This document shows, piece after piece, positions 41,869 through 50,950 of a stretch of 60,857 bases of DNA. Position 1 is the first letter of the stretch; each line of letters begins with the position of its first letter. The DNA is taken from NCBI GenBank assembly GCA_948470255.1, contig CAOKOS010000008.1, positions 1-60,857 on the forward strand, written 5' to 3'. The DNA is from an uncultured Lachnotalea sp. GTDB lineage: Bacteria; Bacillota; Clostridia; Lachnospirales; Lachnospiraceae. The notes beneath the pieces were generated by a model that saw only the letters and a list, made by a program, of their open reading frames with translations, searched no databases and had not been told where the DNA came from. Both the position numbers and the translations under genes were made by a program.

Positions 41869-42435
41869 ATGGCAGAAAAAGAATTGCGCAGGTTAAAGCG
41901 GAGAGAACTTTTGCAGATGCTTCTTATACAGTGCGAAGAAACAGAAAGGCTGCAGCAGGAATTGGATGAAATAAAAGAACAGTTTGCCGTGATGGCGGAG
42001 AGCTACGAGCGCCTGAAGAAAAAGCTGGATATCAAAGATGAACGGCTGAACCAGAAGGATGCGAGCATTGCGGAGCTTAAGGCAGAGATCGAAGAGCTGA
42101 AGAAAAAGCAGGAGGGTAGATTTGGAGAGCCAGGCTCCCTTGCAGAGGCGGCAGACCGGATCAGCGAGATATTCGGAGAAGCCCAGAAAGCGGCGGAGCG
42201 CTATCTGATGAGTATTCAGAAAAATGAAGCGGTAAGTTTGGAAAAACTTCAGCCTGCAACAGGGGAAAAGGAAAAAAAACAGCAGTCTCCCCTAGAGCTG
42301 GGGAGGATTACCAGTATTCGGAAGAAGCAGAACGTATCTCAGCCAAGGCAGATGGGCAGAGTTGACCAGCATACAGAGGCAGACGTGACAGAATATGCCT
42401 CACTTGTTATGGCAGCAGGTGATATTTATGGATAA
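41869..42435 (+). CDS. Coiled-coil protein of the pilus locus
   Basis: A 188-residue cytoplasmic protein. It begins with ELRRLKRRELLQMLLIQCEE, a conserved opening in Lachnospiraceae proteins of this type. Heptad coiled coil runs from about residue 22 to 85 with leucines and charged residues (LKKKLDIKDERLNQKDASIAE in part). A helix EAADRISEIFGEAQKAAERYL follows, then a disordered tail. No membrane segment or enzyme motif is seen. It may scaffold the secretion machinery together with the signal peptidase, whose gene overlaps its end by eight bases. Confidence 0.7.
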   Translation: MAEKELRRLKRRELLQMLLIQCEETERLQQELDEIKEQFAVMAESYERLKKKLDIKDERLNQKDASIAELKAEIEELKKKQEGRFGEPGSLAEAADRISEIFGEAQKAAERYLMSIQKNEAVSLEKLQPATGEKEKKQQSPLELGRITSIRKKQNVSQPRQMGRVDQHTEADVTEYASLVMAAGDIYG

Positions 42436-43033
42436 AGAAGGGCGGAAGGAAGAGCAAAAAGAAAAGCTGGAGATTCCTTCCATAGAACTTCTTCGGGCAG
42501 AGTTAGCCAGGGAGGAGGCGAAACATAGTTTTCGGAAAACCCTCTGGAATGTGGCGGTGGTGCTGATTGTGGCAGCCGCGATAACTGCGCTGGCAGCCAC
42601 CAGGATTTTTGTATTAATCAAAATCAATGGAAACAGTATGGAACCGGCGCTTGAGAGCGGTGAGATTGTATTTCTCCGCCAGACAAAAGAAATCGAGACA
42701 GGAGATATTGTGGGATTCTATTATGGCGGGAGGGTACTTCTCAAACGGGCCATAGCAAGTTCAGGGGATTGTGTGGAGATAGACAGGGATGGCAATGTAT
42801 ATGTCAACGGTGAATTGATTGACGAACCTTATCTGGAAGAAAAAAGCCTGGGGAAATGTGAATTGGAATTTCCCTATATCGTTCCGGATGGGATGACGTT
42901 TGTGCTGGGGGATAACAGAGCCATATCAATAGATAGCCGGATTAAATCAATCGGCTCTGTGGAAAAAGAGCAGATTGTCGGCAAAGTGGTGTTTCGGGCG
43001 TGGCCGTTGGCGCGCATGGGAATTATGCACTAG
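42428..43033 (+). CDS. lepB: Signal peptidase I (Ser/Lys type)
   Basis: A 201-residue membrane protease. One helix (residues about 38-62) precedes the catalytic domain. The Ser nucleophile is Ser70 in INGNSMEPAL, the general base Lys106 in GRVLLKRAIA, and the conserved GDNRAISIDSR is present (written VLGDNRA and DSR). It would cleave signal peptides of the adhesin and pilins. It is one of two signal peptidases in this locus; the other, at the far end, is the SipW type with His. ATG at 42428 overlaps the previous gene. Confidence 0.92.
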   Translation: MDKEGRKEEQKEKLEIPSIELLRAELAREEAKHSFRKTLWNVAVVLIVAAAITALAATRIFVLIKINGNSMEPALESGEIVFLRQTKEIETGDIVGFYYGGRVLLKRAIASSGDCVEIDRDGNVYVNGELIDEPYLEEKSLGKCELEFPYIVPDGMTFVLGDNRAISIDSRIKSIGSVEKEQIVGKVVFRAWPLARMGIMH

Positions 43034-43046
43034 GAAGGTGAAGAAT

Positions 43047-46000
43047 ATGCAGAAACTTTTGAGAGAATATTTAGATGAGTTGAAGAAGCGGCAGAGGAAA
43101 AGCAGGAAAGCCGCGATTGCTGCGGTTCTTCTGGTTGTGATGGTGGTCGGAAGTGTGGCGGGTATTCTGTCCCAGTACGGCATGGCCATGACTGGGACGC
43201 CCCAATGCGGAGCGGAAGAACATCAGCATGGTGAAGGCTGCTACACAAAAACACTGTCTTGCGGCCTGGAGGAAGTAGAAGGACATCTTCATACAGAGTC
43301 TTGCTATTATCCGAAGGAATTGAGCTGCGGCCTGGAGGAAGGCGAAGAACATACTCATGCAGAAGCGTGTTACAGCATACCTGAAGGCTGGGCCTGTGGC
43401 CTGGAGGAGGGAGAAGGCCATAGCCATACAGATGAATGTTATATCAGTGAAATTGCCTGTGGAAAGGAAGAGCATATCCATACGGATCTGTGCTATACAA
43501 ATGAAACTGAGGATGTGGAAAGCCAGGAAACCTGGAACGGGATGTATGCAGGGACCGTATGGAAAGGCGCTTGGGGAGAGGATCTGGTGACAGCGGCCAG
43601 ACAGCAGGTTGGATACAGGGAGAGCCTTAATAATTATACAGTTGTAGAGGATGGAAGCCATAAAGGCTATAGCCGCTACGGACACTTTGCCGGAAATATG
43701 TATGCAGACTGGGATGCAGCCTTTGTGAATTTCTGTATGTATTATGCCGGGCTGTCAGATTTGAACGTCTTTCCGAAAGAATTGGAAGCAGCCGGATGGT
43801 ACGACAAATTTGTAGGGGCAAAAGAAGCAAACCGGAACTTTGTGACAGCGGCGGGCGGTTATGAACCCAAGGCGGGCGACCTTGTTTTCTTTGCAAGGGA
43901 AAATGAAGAGACAGCGCGTCAGATGGGAATTGTTTCTTCTTATAATGCAGGGGAGAATACAATCCGGGTGATTGAAGGAAACAGCGGCGATGAGGTGAGG
44001 GAAAACCAGTATCCTGCCGGCGACAGTCATATTACCGCATATTTGAAAATGACAGAGTTGGAAGCGGCATATAAAAATGCCGGGCAGATGGCGGCGGATA
44101 CCGGAAATCTGGCGCCGGAAGGAAGCGGATCTTCTGATGTCCAGAGCACCCTGATGGAAGAAGAGGGGCAGCAGGCGGCCAGTTCCAACAATCTGGAAGC
44201 AACGGGCCGGAATGTGATGGGATTGGATGAAGCCCGTGTAAAAGAAGTTATCATCACCAGCGTTGCCACAGGATCGGCCCCTTTTGACGCTGCGGCAGGA
44301 AGAGGCAACGATACGACGGCAGAGGATGATCTGGTTCGTACCTTTGATACGGTCAATTATAACTTTCTGGTTAATATGGAATCCTGGGACGCTACCAAAA
44401 CCTACGCCCAGGCCAGGGTAAAGCTGGAGTTTGTACTGCCCTTGAGTGAAAGCGAGGCAGTGTTTGACCAGTCGGCTATGGCATGGATGGATCAGACGGA
44501 AGGGTATCAGCCGGTTATCACCACGGAAACACGTACCATTGACGGCCAGGAGAAGGTATGCCAGGTATTGACCTGCCATAAACTTCTGCTTCCTTCAGAG
44601 GGAAACCATTCGGTGGTACCGGGAGAGTTTGGAGAAAATGTAACGATCTATGTCCGTTCCATGAGAAATGGACAGAGATTCGCCCCCATTGTAAGCGCCG
44701 CTATGGAGGGGGGATCCTGGGATGGCCCCTGTGGAAACCATACAATCGACGGTCAGCCTGCAGAAGAGAAAAAGACTGTTACCGCAAAAGAAGTGGAAGT
44801 AACAGCTACGCCAAAATACAACATTCAGGTAAAAGGGAATTCTTCCTATTCAGATGATTTTAACTTCCAGGGGGATTCGGAATGGATGGATCAGTATGGA
44901 AATGTGGCGGCCAACACCGATATCAAAGCGCCGCTGCCTGGGCGGGCCATGGTATTGGGTATCACACTCCAGCTCTACAATGACAACGCATCCAAGGGAT
45001 TAAAAGGGATTGAGCTGCCCGAAGGGGATATTACCTTTGACCTGACAGTGTCGTCGAAATATACCATTAACATGCCTAAAGAGGGAAGCGGATATGAAGT
45101 GGATCAGACCATAGAAGATTCGGATTATGCACCTCTTTTGTGGAGTTATAATGAAGTGACCTGGCGGGAGTATGGAGAACAGAATAAAGATGGCCGCCGG
45201 ATTGACGACAGGCTGAAGGGGACTCCTTACGCTCCCTACAGTACCTGGTCGGAACGTTCCAACGGTTGTTACAATAGCGGCAGCTGGACGGCCACCCAGG
45301 AAGGGGATAAGATTCATATAACAGTAAGTGGTTATGAGATTGATCCAAAGAAAATGCCTACCCTGAACGCGGATGAGGGCAGCGAAGTAAAGTATGAGGC
45401 CAATGTGGGGTGCTTTTCATCCGGTGAGATCTGGCTGATACAGCCATTCAATAAAAAAGAAGGTACAGGACAGAAGCCCCATTACGATATAGTGGAAACT
45501 TACGGTTCAGGATTCTTTGCCACCACAGCGGAGGCCGACAATATGAAGGTAACCACAGTGGGCGGGGAAGAGCTGGTAGAGGGAGAGGGCAATTTTAAAC
45601 AGATGCTCTCAGATGACGACAGTGAAACCAGAACCTTGGAGCTTACGCTGGAAGGCAATGTTCAGAATAGGGTTCGCTATGCAGATGCAGAAACTCATAT
45701 ATTAGGATGTGGAGTTGAGGACAACAGGGATGGACGGGATTATGCGGCGGTGGATTCAGAACTGAATTTGGTGGGAGGGCTGTCGTATAATCCAAACCGG
45801 GTTGAAGAGAATCAACTTTACCTGGGAACGAATTTGCTTAAATTCTATGGAAGCGCTTTGGAGCTTACAAAAGAGGACTGGTTTTTGGATCTTGAGGGAG
45901 GAGCGTCTCTCGGAGGCCATGACGAGAATGAGATAGACCAGGCGGAAGGATATGTACGGATCTATTACGCGACCAAAAAAGATGGGAGCGACTGGGCCAG

Positions 46001-49000
46001 CGATGAACAGCTGGAGCATACTTACGAAGATGAGCTTGTTTTTTATGACAGCCTGGATAAAATTCCGGAGGGAAAGACCTGCGTTGGTATGCTGATTAGT
46101 TTTATCGGGCCGGGAGGCGAAGTGGAAGCCTCTGATCCTTATTATTATTGCTACCATAAGGCAAAAGTCAGAGACGACATGGATTTGGCCGGGAAAACAT
46201 TTACACTGGCCTCCACATCCCGTGTCTGGACAAAAAGGATGCTTGAGGAAGCTGGTATGGATCTGGGAAGCCTTGACCTTCAACAGCACCCGGATCTCAA
46301 TGTCCCTGACTTGGTTCTGAAGGGAGGATTATGGGAGCTTGACCATTATAAGAGCGCCAATATAGAAGGTAGCGTTTTCTATACAAAAGAGACTTACTGG
46401 GAGGATGGGAGCGGCATCAAAGGCACCCATAATTCTGACTGGTATCACTGGGGAGATACGCTGCTAATCATCGGATATAAGACGAGAATTACTAAAAACC
46501 TGCTTCAGAAAGAAAGCAATGGGGAGGAGAAACAGCTCTTTAATCTGGATACGGATCAAAGAGTGGCGGACTTTAAACTACAGCCGGCGACTCAATATGA
46601 AAATCCGGGTAAATTTGGGGATACTGCCAGAATCACCATTGTGGACACTTTGCCGAAGTATATGACTTACAAGCCGGGAAGCGCATATTTTGGCGGTGCT
46701 TATAGTCAGACATCGGAAAACGGAGGCACAAAAGGAAATATTATTAGAGATGAGTCTGAGGGCGCCAAGTTCCCGGATCCGGTGCGGACAGAACCGGAGA
46801 TTACTATAGATGACGAGAAGGGAACACAGACACTGACCTGGATTATTGAGGATGTAGAAGTCGGCAAAGAGATGGCGCCTATCTATTATTCCGTGGATAT
46901 CGGCGTCAGGGGAAACCCGGAGGAGGATATTCCCACAGGTACGACAGCGCTGAAGAACACAGTTTATATTACAACCCCCAGGGATCTGCGTGATCCCATG
47001 GAAACGGCGGAGAAACATGCACAAGCCGGGCTTACGGTCACCCGTGGCAGCGCCAGCTCTTTCGGTAAATATACGAAGCAGAAAGTGGTGGATGAAGACG
47101 GGGTCATTGATTACGTTGTTTATTTAAATAACAATGCAAAAACCGGGATTTCGGTGGCGCTTATGGATACTATGCCCATGAACGGGGTGAGTGGAAGCAG
47201 CTTTACCGGTACTTATACTTTTACCAAATGGAAGCTGGATACCAGTAAATGTGATTTCAGCAGGCTCAAGATTTACTATACCTTTGATACAGCGTATCAA
47301 AATAAAACGGCGAAAGACGTACCGGTAACAGAAATAGAAACCTGGAAAGAAGCGCCAGTCAGCCAGGATGGAACCATTGCGATACCATCCAAGGAGGATG
47401 GAGCCAGCGAAGAACAGCCATATCCGGTGGCCTGGGCGGTGCTGGGGGCATTGGAACCTGGTAAGAGCGTATATGTGGATTTGCAAATTAAGTTGAATCC
47501 AGGAGAGTCAGAGGGAGACAGGAAGGAGACTAATTATTTTGTTAACCGGCTTTCCAGCGGAGACACTACCACAACCACAGAGACGCCTACGCTGAAGCGC
47601 ACTTTGGAGGGACTTACCTGGATGGATTATGACCGGGACGGGATACAGGGTGATACGCAGACAGAAACCAGGGTTTCCGGCGTTAAAGTAGAACTTTTAA
47701 GACTGATAGAAGGGGAAGACCCGGAGGAAGAAAGTTCTTATGAGAATGTTTACTATCCCGGCACAGATACGACGAAGGATGAGAACAAGGTCATAATTGA
47801 AACGGGAGAACAGATCAGTGTGCGGGCGAAAGATGGCAGCAAAGCCACCGCTTATGAGCAAGGGCGTTACCGTTTTACTGATCTTCCGGCGGGAACTTTT
47901 GCCGTGCGTTTTACAGATGGGACTGAGACAAAAATCACCGAGTTGAATGTCACCAAAAGGGACGGCGGTACAGATGATACCCTGGATTCGGACGGGGCCG
48001 CGGTATATGACAATGACGGCAGACTGCAGAAAACGCTGATTTTAAACCTGGAAATGCCGGAAGCTGAGAAAATGTCCGTTTCTCTGTATGAATCTAAATA
48101 CCATGACTGTGGATTTTATCCTGATACGGTGATGAAGATTCAGAAGGTGGGAGCCAGTGGGGAAACTCCCTTATCAGGCGCGGTCTTTACCATCCGGGAC
48201 AGTAATGGCAGGATCCTTTCTTTCACTTATGAGGAAGGGAAGGGTTATACATTATTTGAAGAAGAAGAGGCTTCCGTCCTGGAGGGGAAATGTTATATCG
48301 CACTTGCAGCTAATTCCGATTATGTGCTGGGAATTGGAGACTGGGACGGCGCTGAGCCGATACTGGAAAAAAGGAATGGCAGCAACTCGCAGGTATTTGA
48401 AGTATTTGAGACTGTAGACCAGGATGGGACGTTTTACACATTTCTGCGCCCGGGTTCCAACAGATGGCTGGATCTGGATAGTGGAAATTTGGCCGATAAA
48501 GCCAAAATCCATATCTGGAGCAGCGACGCACCCAATGACAACCAAAAGTGGTATGTGGAGAACAGAGGCGGAGGTTTCTATATTTGTCCCAAAAAAGCCG
48601 GCAATACCAGTACGTGGTGTATGGGCTTGGGCGATGGGGGAGTTAGTGAAAATACGCATGTCCAACTGCGGGATATGAAGGGAAGTTCAGCTCAGAAATG
48701 GATGCTGGTTCCCGTGGGAGGCAGCGGCAATCCTGATGCAAAGACAGATTTAAGCGTGGACGGAAATGGAAGCCTGCCGATTTATAATTTGATTCCAGGC
48801 GACTACACCATCACAGAAATTAAATCCCCGGAAGGACATTCACTGTTGCGGGAGCCTGTGGGCTTTACACTGAAAACAGACGGGACCGTAGCCCTTAAAG
48901 GGCCGGGGAGCAGTATGGCCGGCGTTGGCGCAGAGGATGGTAAAGAAATTGTTCTGAAGGTCAGAAATGAAAAGTTGTACGCGCTTCCAAATGCAGGTGG

Positions 49001-49100
49001 ACGCGGAATCTACTGGTATTCGATTGGCGGCGTACTGCTGATGTTTGCAGCCGTGCTGATCTTATATAAAAACAAACGCAGGGAGGCGCAGGGAAATTAA
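43047..49100 (+). CDS. Giant multidomain surface adhesin, LPNAG-anchored
   Basis: A 2017-residue surface protein. Order: basic N terminus and membrane/signal helix (22-43); five Cys/His repeats of the form CGxEE..H.HT..CY (54-150); a CHAP/NlpC-like amidase domain (about 165-330) that has Asp223 where the catalytic Cys is expected (DWDAAFVNFC) and no His in RQMGIV; a long stretch of beta-rich adhesin and isopeptide-type domains; an SdrD-B/Cna-B-like module (LTWMDYDRDGIQGD); a SpaA-like domain interrupted by a ricin-type lectin domain; and the sorting signal LPNAG (1980-1984), helix and basic tail. It is probably the pilus tip adhesin, recognising sugars through the lectin. GGAAGGTGAAG precedes the ATG. 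Confidence 0.88.
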   Translation: MQKLLREYLDELKKRQRKSRKAAIAAVLLVVMVVGSVAGILSQYGMAMTGTPQCGAEEHQHGEGCYTKTLSCGLEEVEGHLHTESCYYPKELSCGLEEGEEHTHAEACYSIPEGWACGLEEGEGHSHTDECYISEIACGKEEHIHTDLCYTNETEDVESQETWNGMYAGTVWKGAWGEDLVTAARQQVGYRESLNNYTVVEDGSHKGYSRYGHFAGNMYADWDAAFVNFCMYYAGLSDLNVFPKELEAAGWYDKFVGAKEANRNFVTAAGGYEPKAGDLVFFARENEETARQMGIVSSYNAGENTIRVIEGNSGDEVRENQYPAGDSHITAYLKMTELEAAYKNAGQMAADTGNLAPEGSGSSDVQSTLMEEEGQQAASSNNLEATGRNVMGLDEARVKEVIITSVATGSAPFDAAAGRGNDTTAEDDLVRTFDTVNYNFLVNMESWDATKTYAQARVKLEFVLPLSESEAVFDQSAMAWMDQTEGYQPVITTETRTIDGQEKVCQVLTCHKLLLPSEGNHSVVPGEFGENVTIYVRSMRNGQRFAPIVSAAMEGGSWDGPCGNHTIDGQPAEEKKTVTAKEVEVTATPKYNIQVKGNSSYSDDFNFQGDSEWMDQYGNVAANTDIKAPLPGRAMVLGITLQLYNDNASKGLKGIELPEGDITFDLTVSSKYTINMPKEGSGYEVDQTIEDSDYAPLLWSYNEVTWREYGEQNKDGRRIDDRLKGTPYAPYSTWSERSNGCYNSGSWTATQEGDKIHITVSGYEIDPKKMPTLNADEGSEVKYEANVGCFSSGEIWLIQPFNKKEGTGQKPHYDIVETYGSGFFATTAEADNMKVTTVGGEELVEGEGNFKQMLSDDDSETRTLELTLEGNVQNRVRYADAETHILGCGVEDNRDGRDYAAVDSELNLVGGLSYNPNRVEENQLYLGTNLLKFYGSALELTKEDWFLDLEGGASLGGHDENEIDQAEGYVRIYYATKKDGSDWASDEQLEHTYEDELVFYDSLDKIPEGKTCVGMLISFIGPGGEVEASDPYYYCYHKAKVRDDMDLAGKTFTLASTSRVWTKRMLEEAGMDLGSLDLQQHPDLNVPDLVLKGGLWELDHYKSANIEGSVFYTKETYWEDGSGIKGTHNSDWYHWGDTLLIIGYKTRITKNLLQKESNGEEKQLFNLDTDQRVADFKLQPATQYENPGKFGDTARITIVDTLPKYMTYKPGSAYFGGAYSQTSENGGTKGNIIRDESEGAKFPDPVRTEPEITIDDEKGTQTLTWIIEDVEVGKEMAPIYYSVDIGVRGNPEEDIPTGTTALKNTVYITTPRDLRDPMETAEKHAQAGLTVTRGSASSFGKYTKQKVVDEDGVIDYVVYLNNNAKTGISVALMDTMPMNGVSGSSFTGTYTFTKWKLDTSKCDFSRLKIYYTFDTAYQNKTAKDVPVTEIETWKEAPVSQDGTIAIPSKEDGASEEQPYPVAWAVLGALEPGKSVYVDLQIKLNPGESEGDRKETNYFVNRLSSGDTTTTTETPTLKRTLEGLTWMDYDRDGIQGDTQTETRVSGVKVELLRLIEGEDPEEESSYENVYYPGTDTTKDENKVIIETGEQISVRAKDGSKATAYEQGRYRFTDLPAGTFAVRFTDGTETKITELNVTKRDGGTDDTLDSDGAAVYDNDGRLQKTLILNLEMPEAEKMSVSLYESKYHDCGFYPDTVMKIQKVGASGETPLSGAVFTIRDSNGRILSFTYEEGKGYTLFEEEEASVLEGKCYIALAANSDYVLGIGDWDGAEPILEKRNGSNSQVFEVFETVDQDGTFYTFLRPGSNRWLDLDSGNLADKAKIHIWSSDAPNDNQKWYVENRGGGFYICPKKAGNTSTWCMGLGDGGVSENTHVQLRDMKGSSAQKWMLVPVGGSGNPDAKTDLSVDGNGSLPIYNLIPGDYTITEIKSPEGHSLLREPVGFTLKTDGTVALKGPGSSMAGVGAEDGKEIVLKVRNEKLYALPNAGGRGIYWYSIGGVLLMFAAVLILYKNKRREAQGN

Positions 49101-49223
49101 AAAAATGAAACAATACCTGGCGATTCCTGCAGCGCACAAAACAGGGTGGGAAAATGCACCACCACAAATTATGTGCCATGGACATGGAACCAATAAAAAT
49201 GATAAAAAGAAAAGGAGAATGAG

Positions 49224-50855
49224 ATGAAAAGCATGAAGAAATGGTTTGCCTTGCTGCTTGCAATGGCGATGGTACTGGGGATGTCTGTTGTGGCGTCTGC
49301 GGCTCCGGCATTACCGAAGGACACAGATACGAAAACGGTGGATATCACAGGTGTGGAAGCGGGAGCCACTTATACGGCCTACCATATTATTGAGGCCACC
49401 TATGCGCCCAATGACGGAGGTTTTACCGGTTATGTGTGGGCAAAGGGAATGACAAATGCAGGCCAGAAAGTGACATTTACCGGTGCAGGGGAAGAAGCTG
49501 TAGTTACTGGACTCACAAGTGATATGATTACAGAGCTGGCGAAGAATCCTCCCGCCGATTTGGAAAGTATGTCTTTTACACCCAACCAGACGGAACTGAC
49601 AGCCGGAACATGGATGATCCTGGTGACACCGCCGGAAGACAATCCGACGAAGGTTTACAATCCGATGGTAGTCAGCGTCTATTATACGGTAGACGGCAGC
49701 GGAACCTCCAATGAGCTTACGGCGGATGACCTGGATGCTACAACGAACTGGACGCTGGAGACGACAGATGCTTTTGCAAAATCAAGCGAAATCAAACTTA
49801 CGAAGGATTTGACGAATCCGGAAACGGATACACAGGTGAAAGTAGGAGACGAAGTGGCGTTTACCATCGAAAGCACAATGCCTTCCTATGATAAGACTTA
49901 TTATGAGCATCCCAAGTTTACAATAAGTGATACCATTGTCAATGGACTGAAATATCAGGGTGAGCCCGTGGTGAAAGTGGGAGGAACCACCCTTACCAAA
50001 GATGTGGAATACACTCTGGCATATGATGAAAACGCATCTTTTGCAGTTGCCTTTACAGAGGATTATATTCATGGGCTTGCAAGCGCGGATGCTGACGCGC
50101 GCGCCGTTGTGATCGAGTATGTGACCGTGGTTACAGATGCGGCGGTTGTGAAAGTGGGAGAAAACGAGGCAAAACTGGAGTACTCAACGAAACCGGGAGA
50201 AGAGGATGAAAAGACAGATAAAGAGTATGTATTTTCTTTCGCCATCCATGGGATTTTTGACAAAGTAAATGAAAAAGATGAAGCCCTTCCGGATGCAGTT
50301 TTCAGCCTGTACCTTGCCGACGCAGAAGGAACAGAAACTATCGTATGGAATCCTACCGACGAGACACAAAATGTAATGGCAAACAAAGTCGGTGATTATA
50401 CGACGGGAGAAGACGGTGAAATTAAATTTAAAGGACTGGACGGCGATGCGGATAAGGTATATTACCTGAAGGAGACGCAGGCTCCCGATAAGTATTCCAT
50501 CAATGACACAGTTTACAGAATCACTTTTGAATTTAACAAACCGGAAAACTATGCAGGGGAAGACATTACTTATACGGTACATGTTACAGATAATGTAACA
50601 AATGAAACCAAAGATTATACAGTGACATATGGCAAAACAGAAACCGTGATTGACACTGCAACCGGCGCGGTGGACGACTATGGAAATGAGGCGGCTGGGG
50701 AGGCTGTTAAGATTCAGAATACCAGACTTTCTGCTCTTCCTTCCACCGGTGGTATCGGTACAACGATCTTCACTGTTGCAGGCTGCCTGATCATGGTAAT
50801 CGCAGCAGGATTATTCTTCGCAAGCCGCAGAAAATCTGCAAAAGTAAGTAAATAA
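49224..50855 (+). CDS. Major pilin, isopeptide-forming, LPSTG-anchored
   Basis: A 543-residue secreted pilin. Signal peptide: MKSMKKW, then ALLLAMAMVLGMSVVASAA with cleavage after ASA. Several Ig-like pilin domains follow; the middle one starts SSEIKLTKDL and the last is a SpaA/Cna-B fold with the E-box YYLKETQAPDKY and a Lys-rich first strand. The sorting signal is LPSTG (505-509), then a helix and RRKSAKVSK. Class C sortases immediately downstream should polymerise it into a shaft. It has a strong ribosome site (AAAGGAGAATG). The absence of Cys and the Thr/Asp/Glu-rich composition are typical of Gram-positive shaft pilins. Confidence 0.92.
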   Translation: MKSMKKWFALLLAMAMVLGMSVVASAAPALPKDTDTKTVDITGVEAGATYTAYHIIEATYAPNDGGFTGYVWAKGMTNAGQKVTFTGAGEEAVVTGLTSDMITELAKNPPADLESMSFTPNQTELTAGTWMILVTPPEDNPTKVYNPMVVSVYYTVDGSGTSNELTADDLDATTNWTLETTDAFAKSSEIKLTKDLTNPETDTQVKVGDEVAFTIESTMPSYDKTYYEHPKFTISDTIVNGLKYQGEPVVKVGGTTLTKDVEYTLAYDENASFAVAFTEDYIHGLASADADARAVVIEYVTVVTDAAVVKVGENEAKLEYSTKPGEEDEKTDKEYVFSFAIHGIFDKVNEKDEALPDAVFSLYLADAEGTETIVWNPTDETQNVMANKVGDYTTGEDGEIKFKGLDGDADKVYYLKETQAPDKYSINDTVYRITFEFNKPENYAGEDITYTVHVTDNVTNETKDYTVTYGKTETVIDTATGAVDDYGNEAAGEAVKIQNTRLSALPSTGGIGTTIFTVAGCLIMVIAAGLFFASRRKSAKVSK

Positions 50856-50864
50856 ATTTTAGGC

Positions 50865-50904
50865 CATCCGCGGTCTTTTGTGATGGGAAACAAGGCCGCG
50901 GATG
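50865..50904 (+). promoter_or_regulatory. Intercistronic stem-loop between pilin and sortases
   Basis: A 13-base stem (50865-50877 with 50892-50904; nine G+C-rich perfect pairs plus four more with one G-U) encloses a 14-base loop. No T run follows, so it is more likely an attenuator or mRNA-stabilising/processing site that lowers sortase expression relative to pilin than a full terminator. Confidence 0.65.
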
Positions 50905-50950
50905 ATCTCCGCAATATATGAAATAACATACAACAGCAAGGAGAGCCCGG

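Noticed and set aside
43206-43496. CRISPR-like array
   Set aside because: The regular DNA repeats encode the Cys/His protein repeats in frame, vary in length and sequence, and lack equal spacers.
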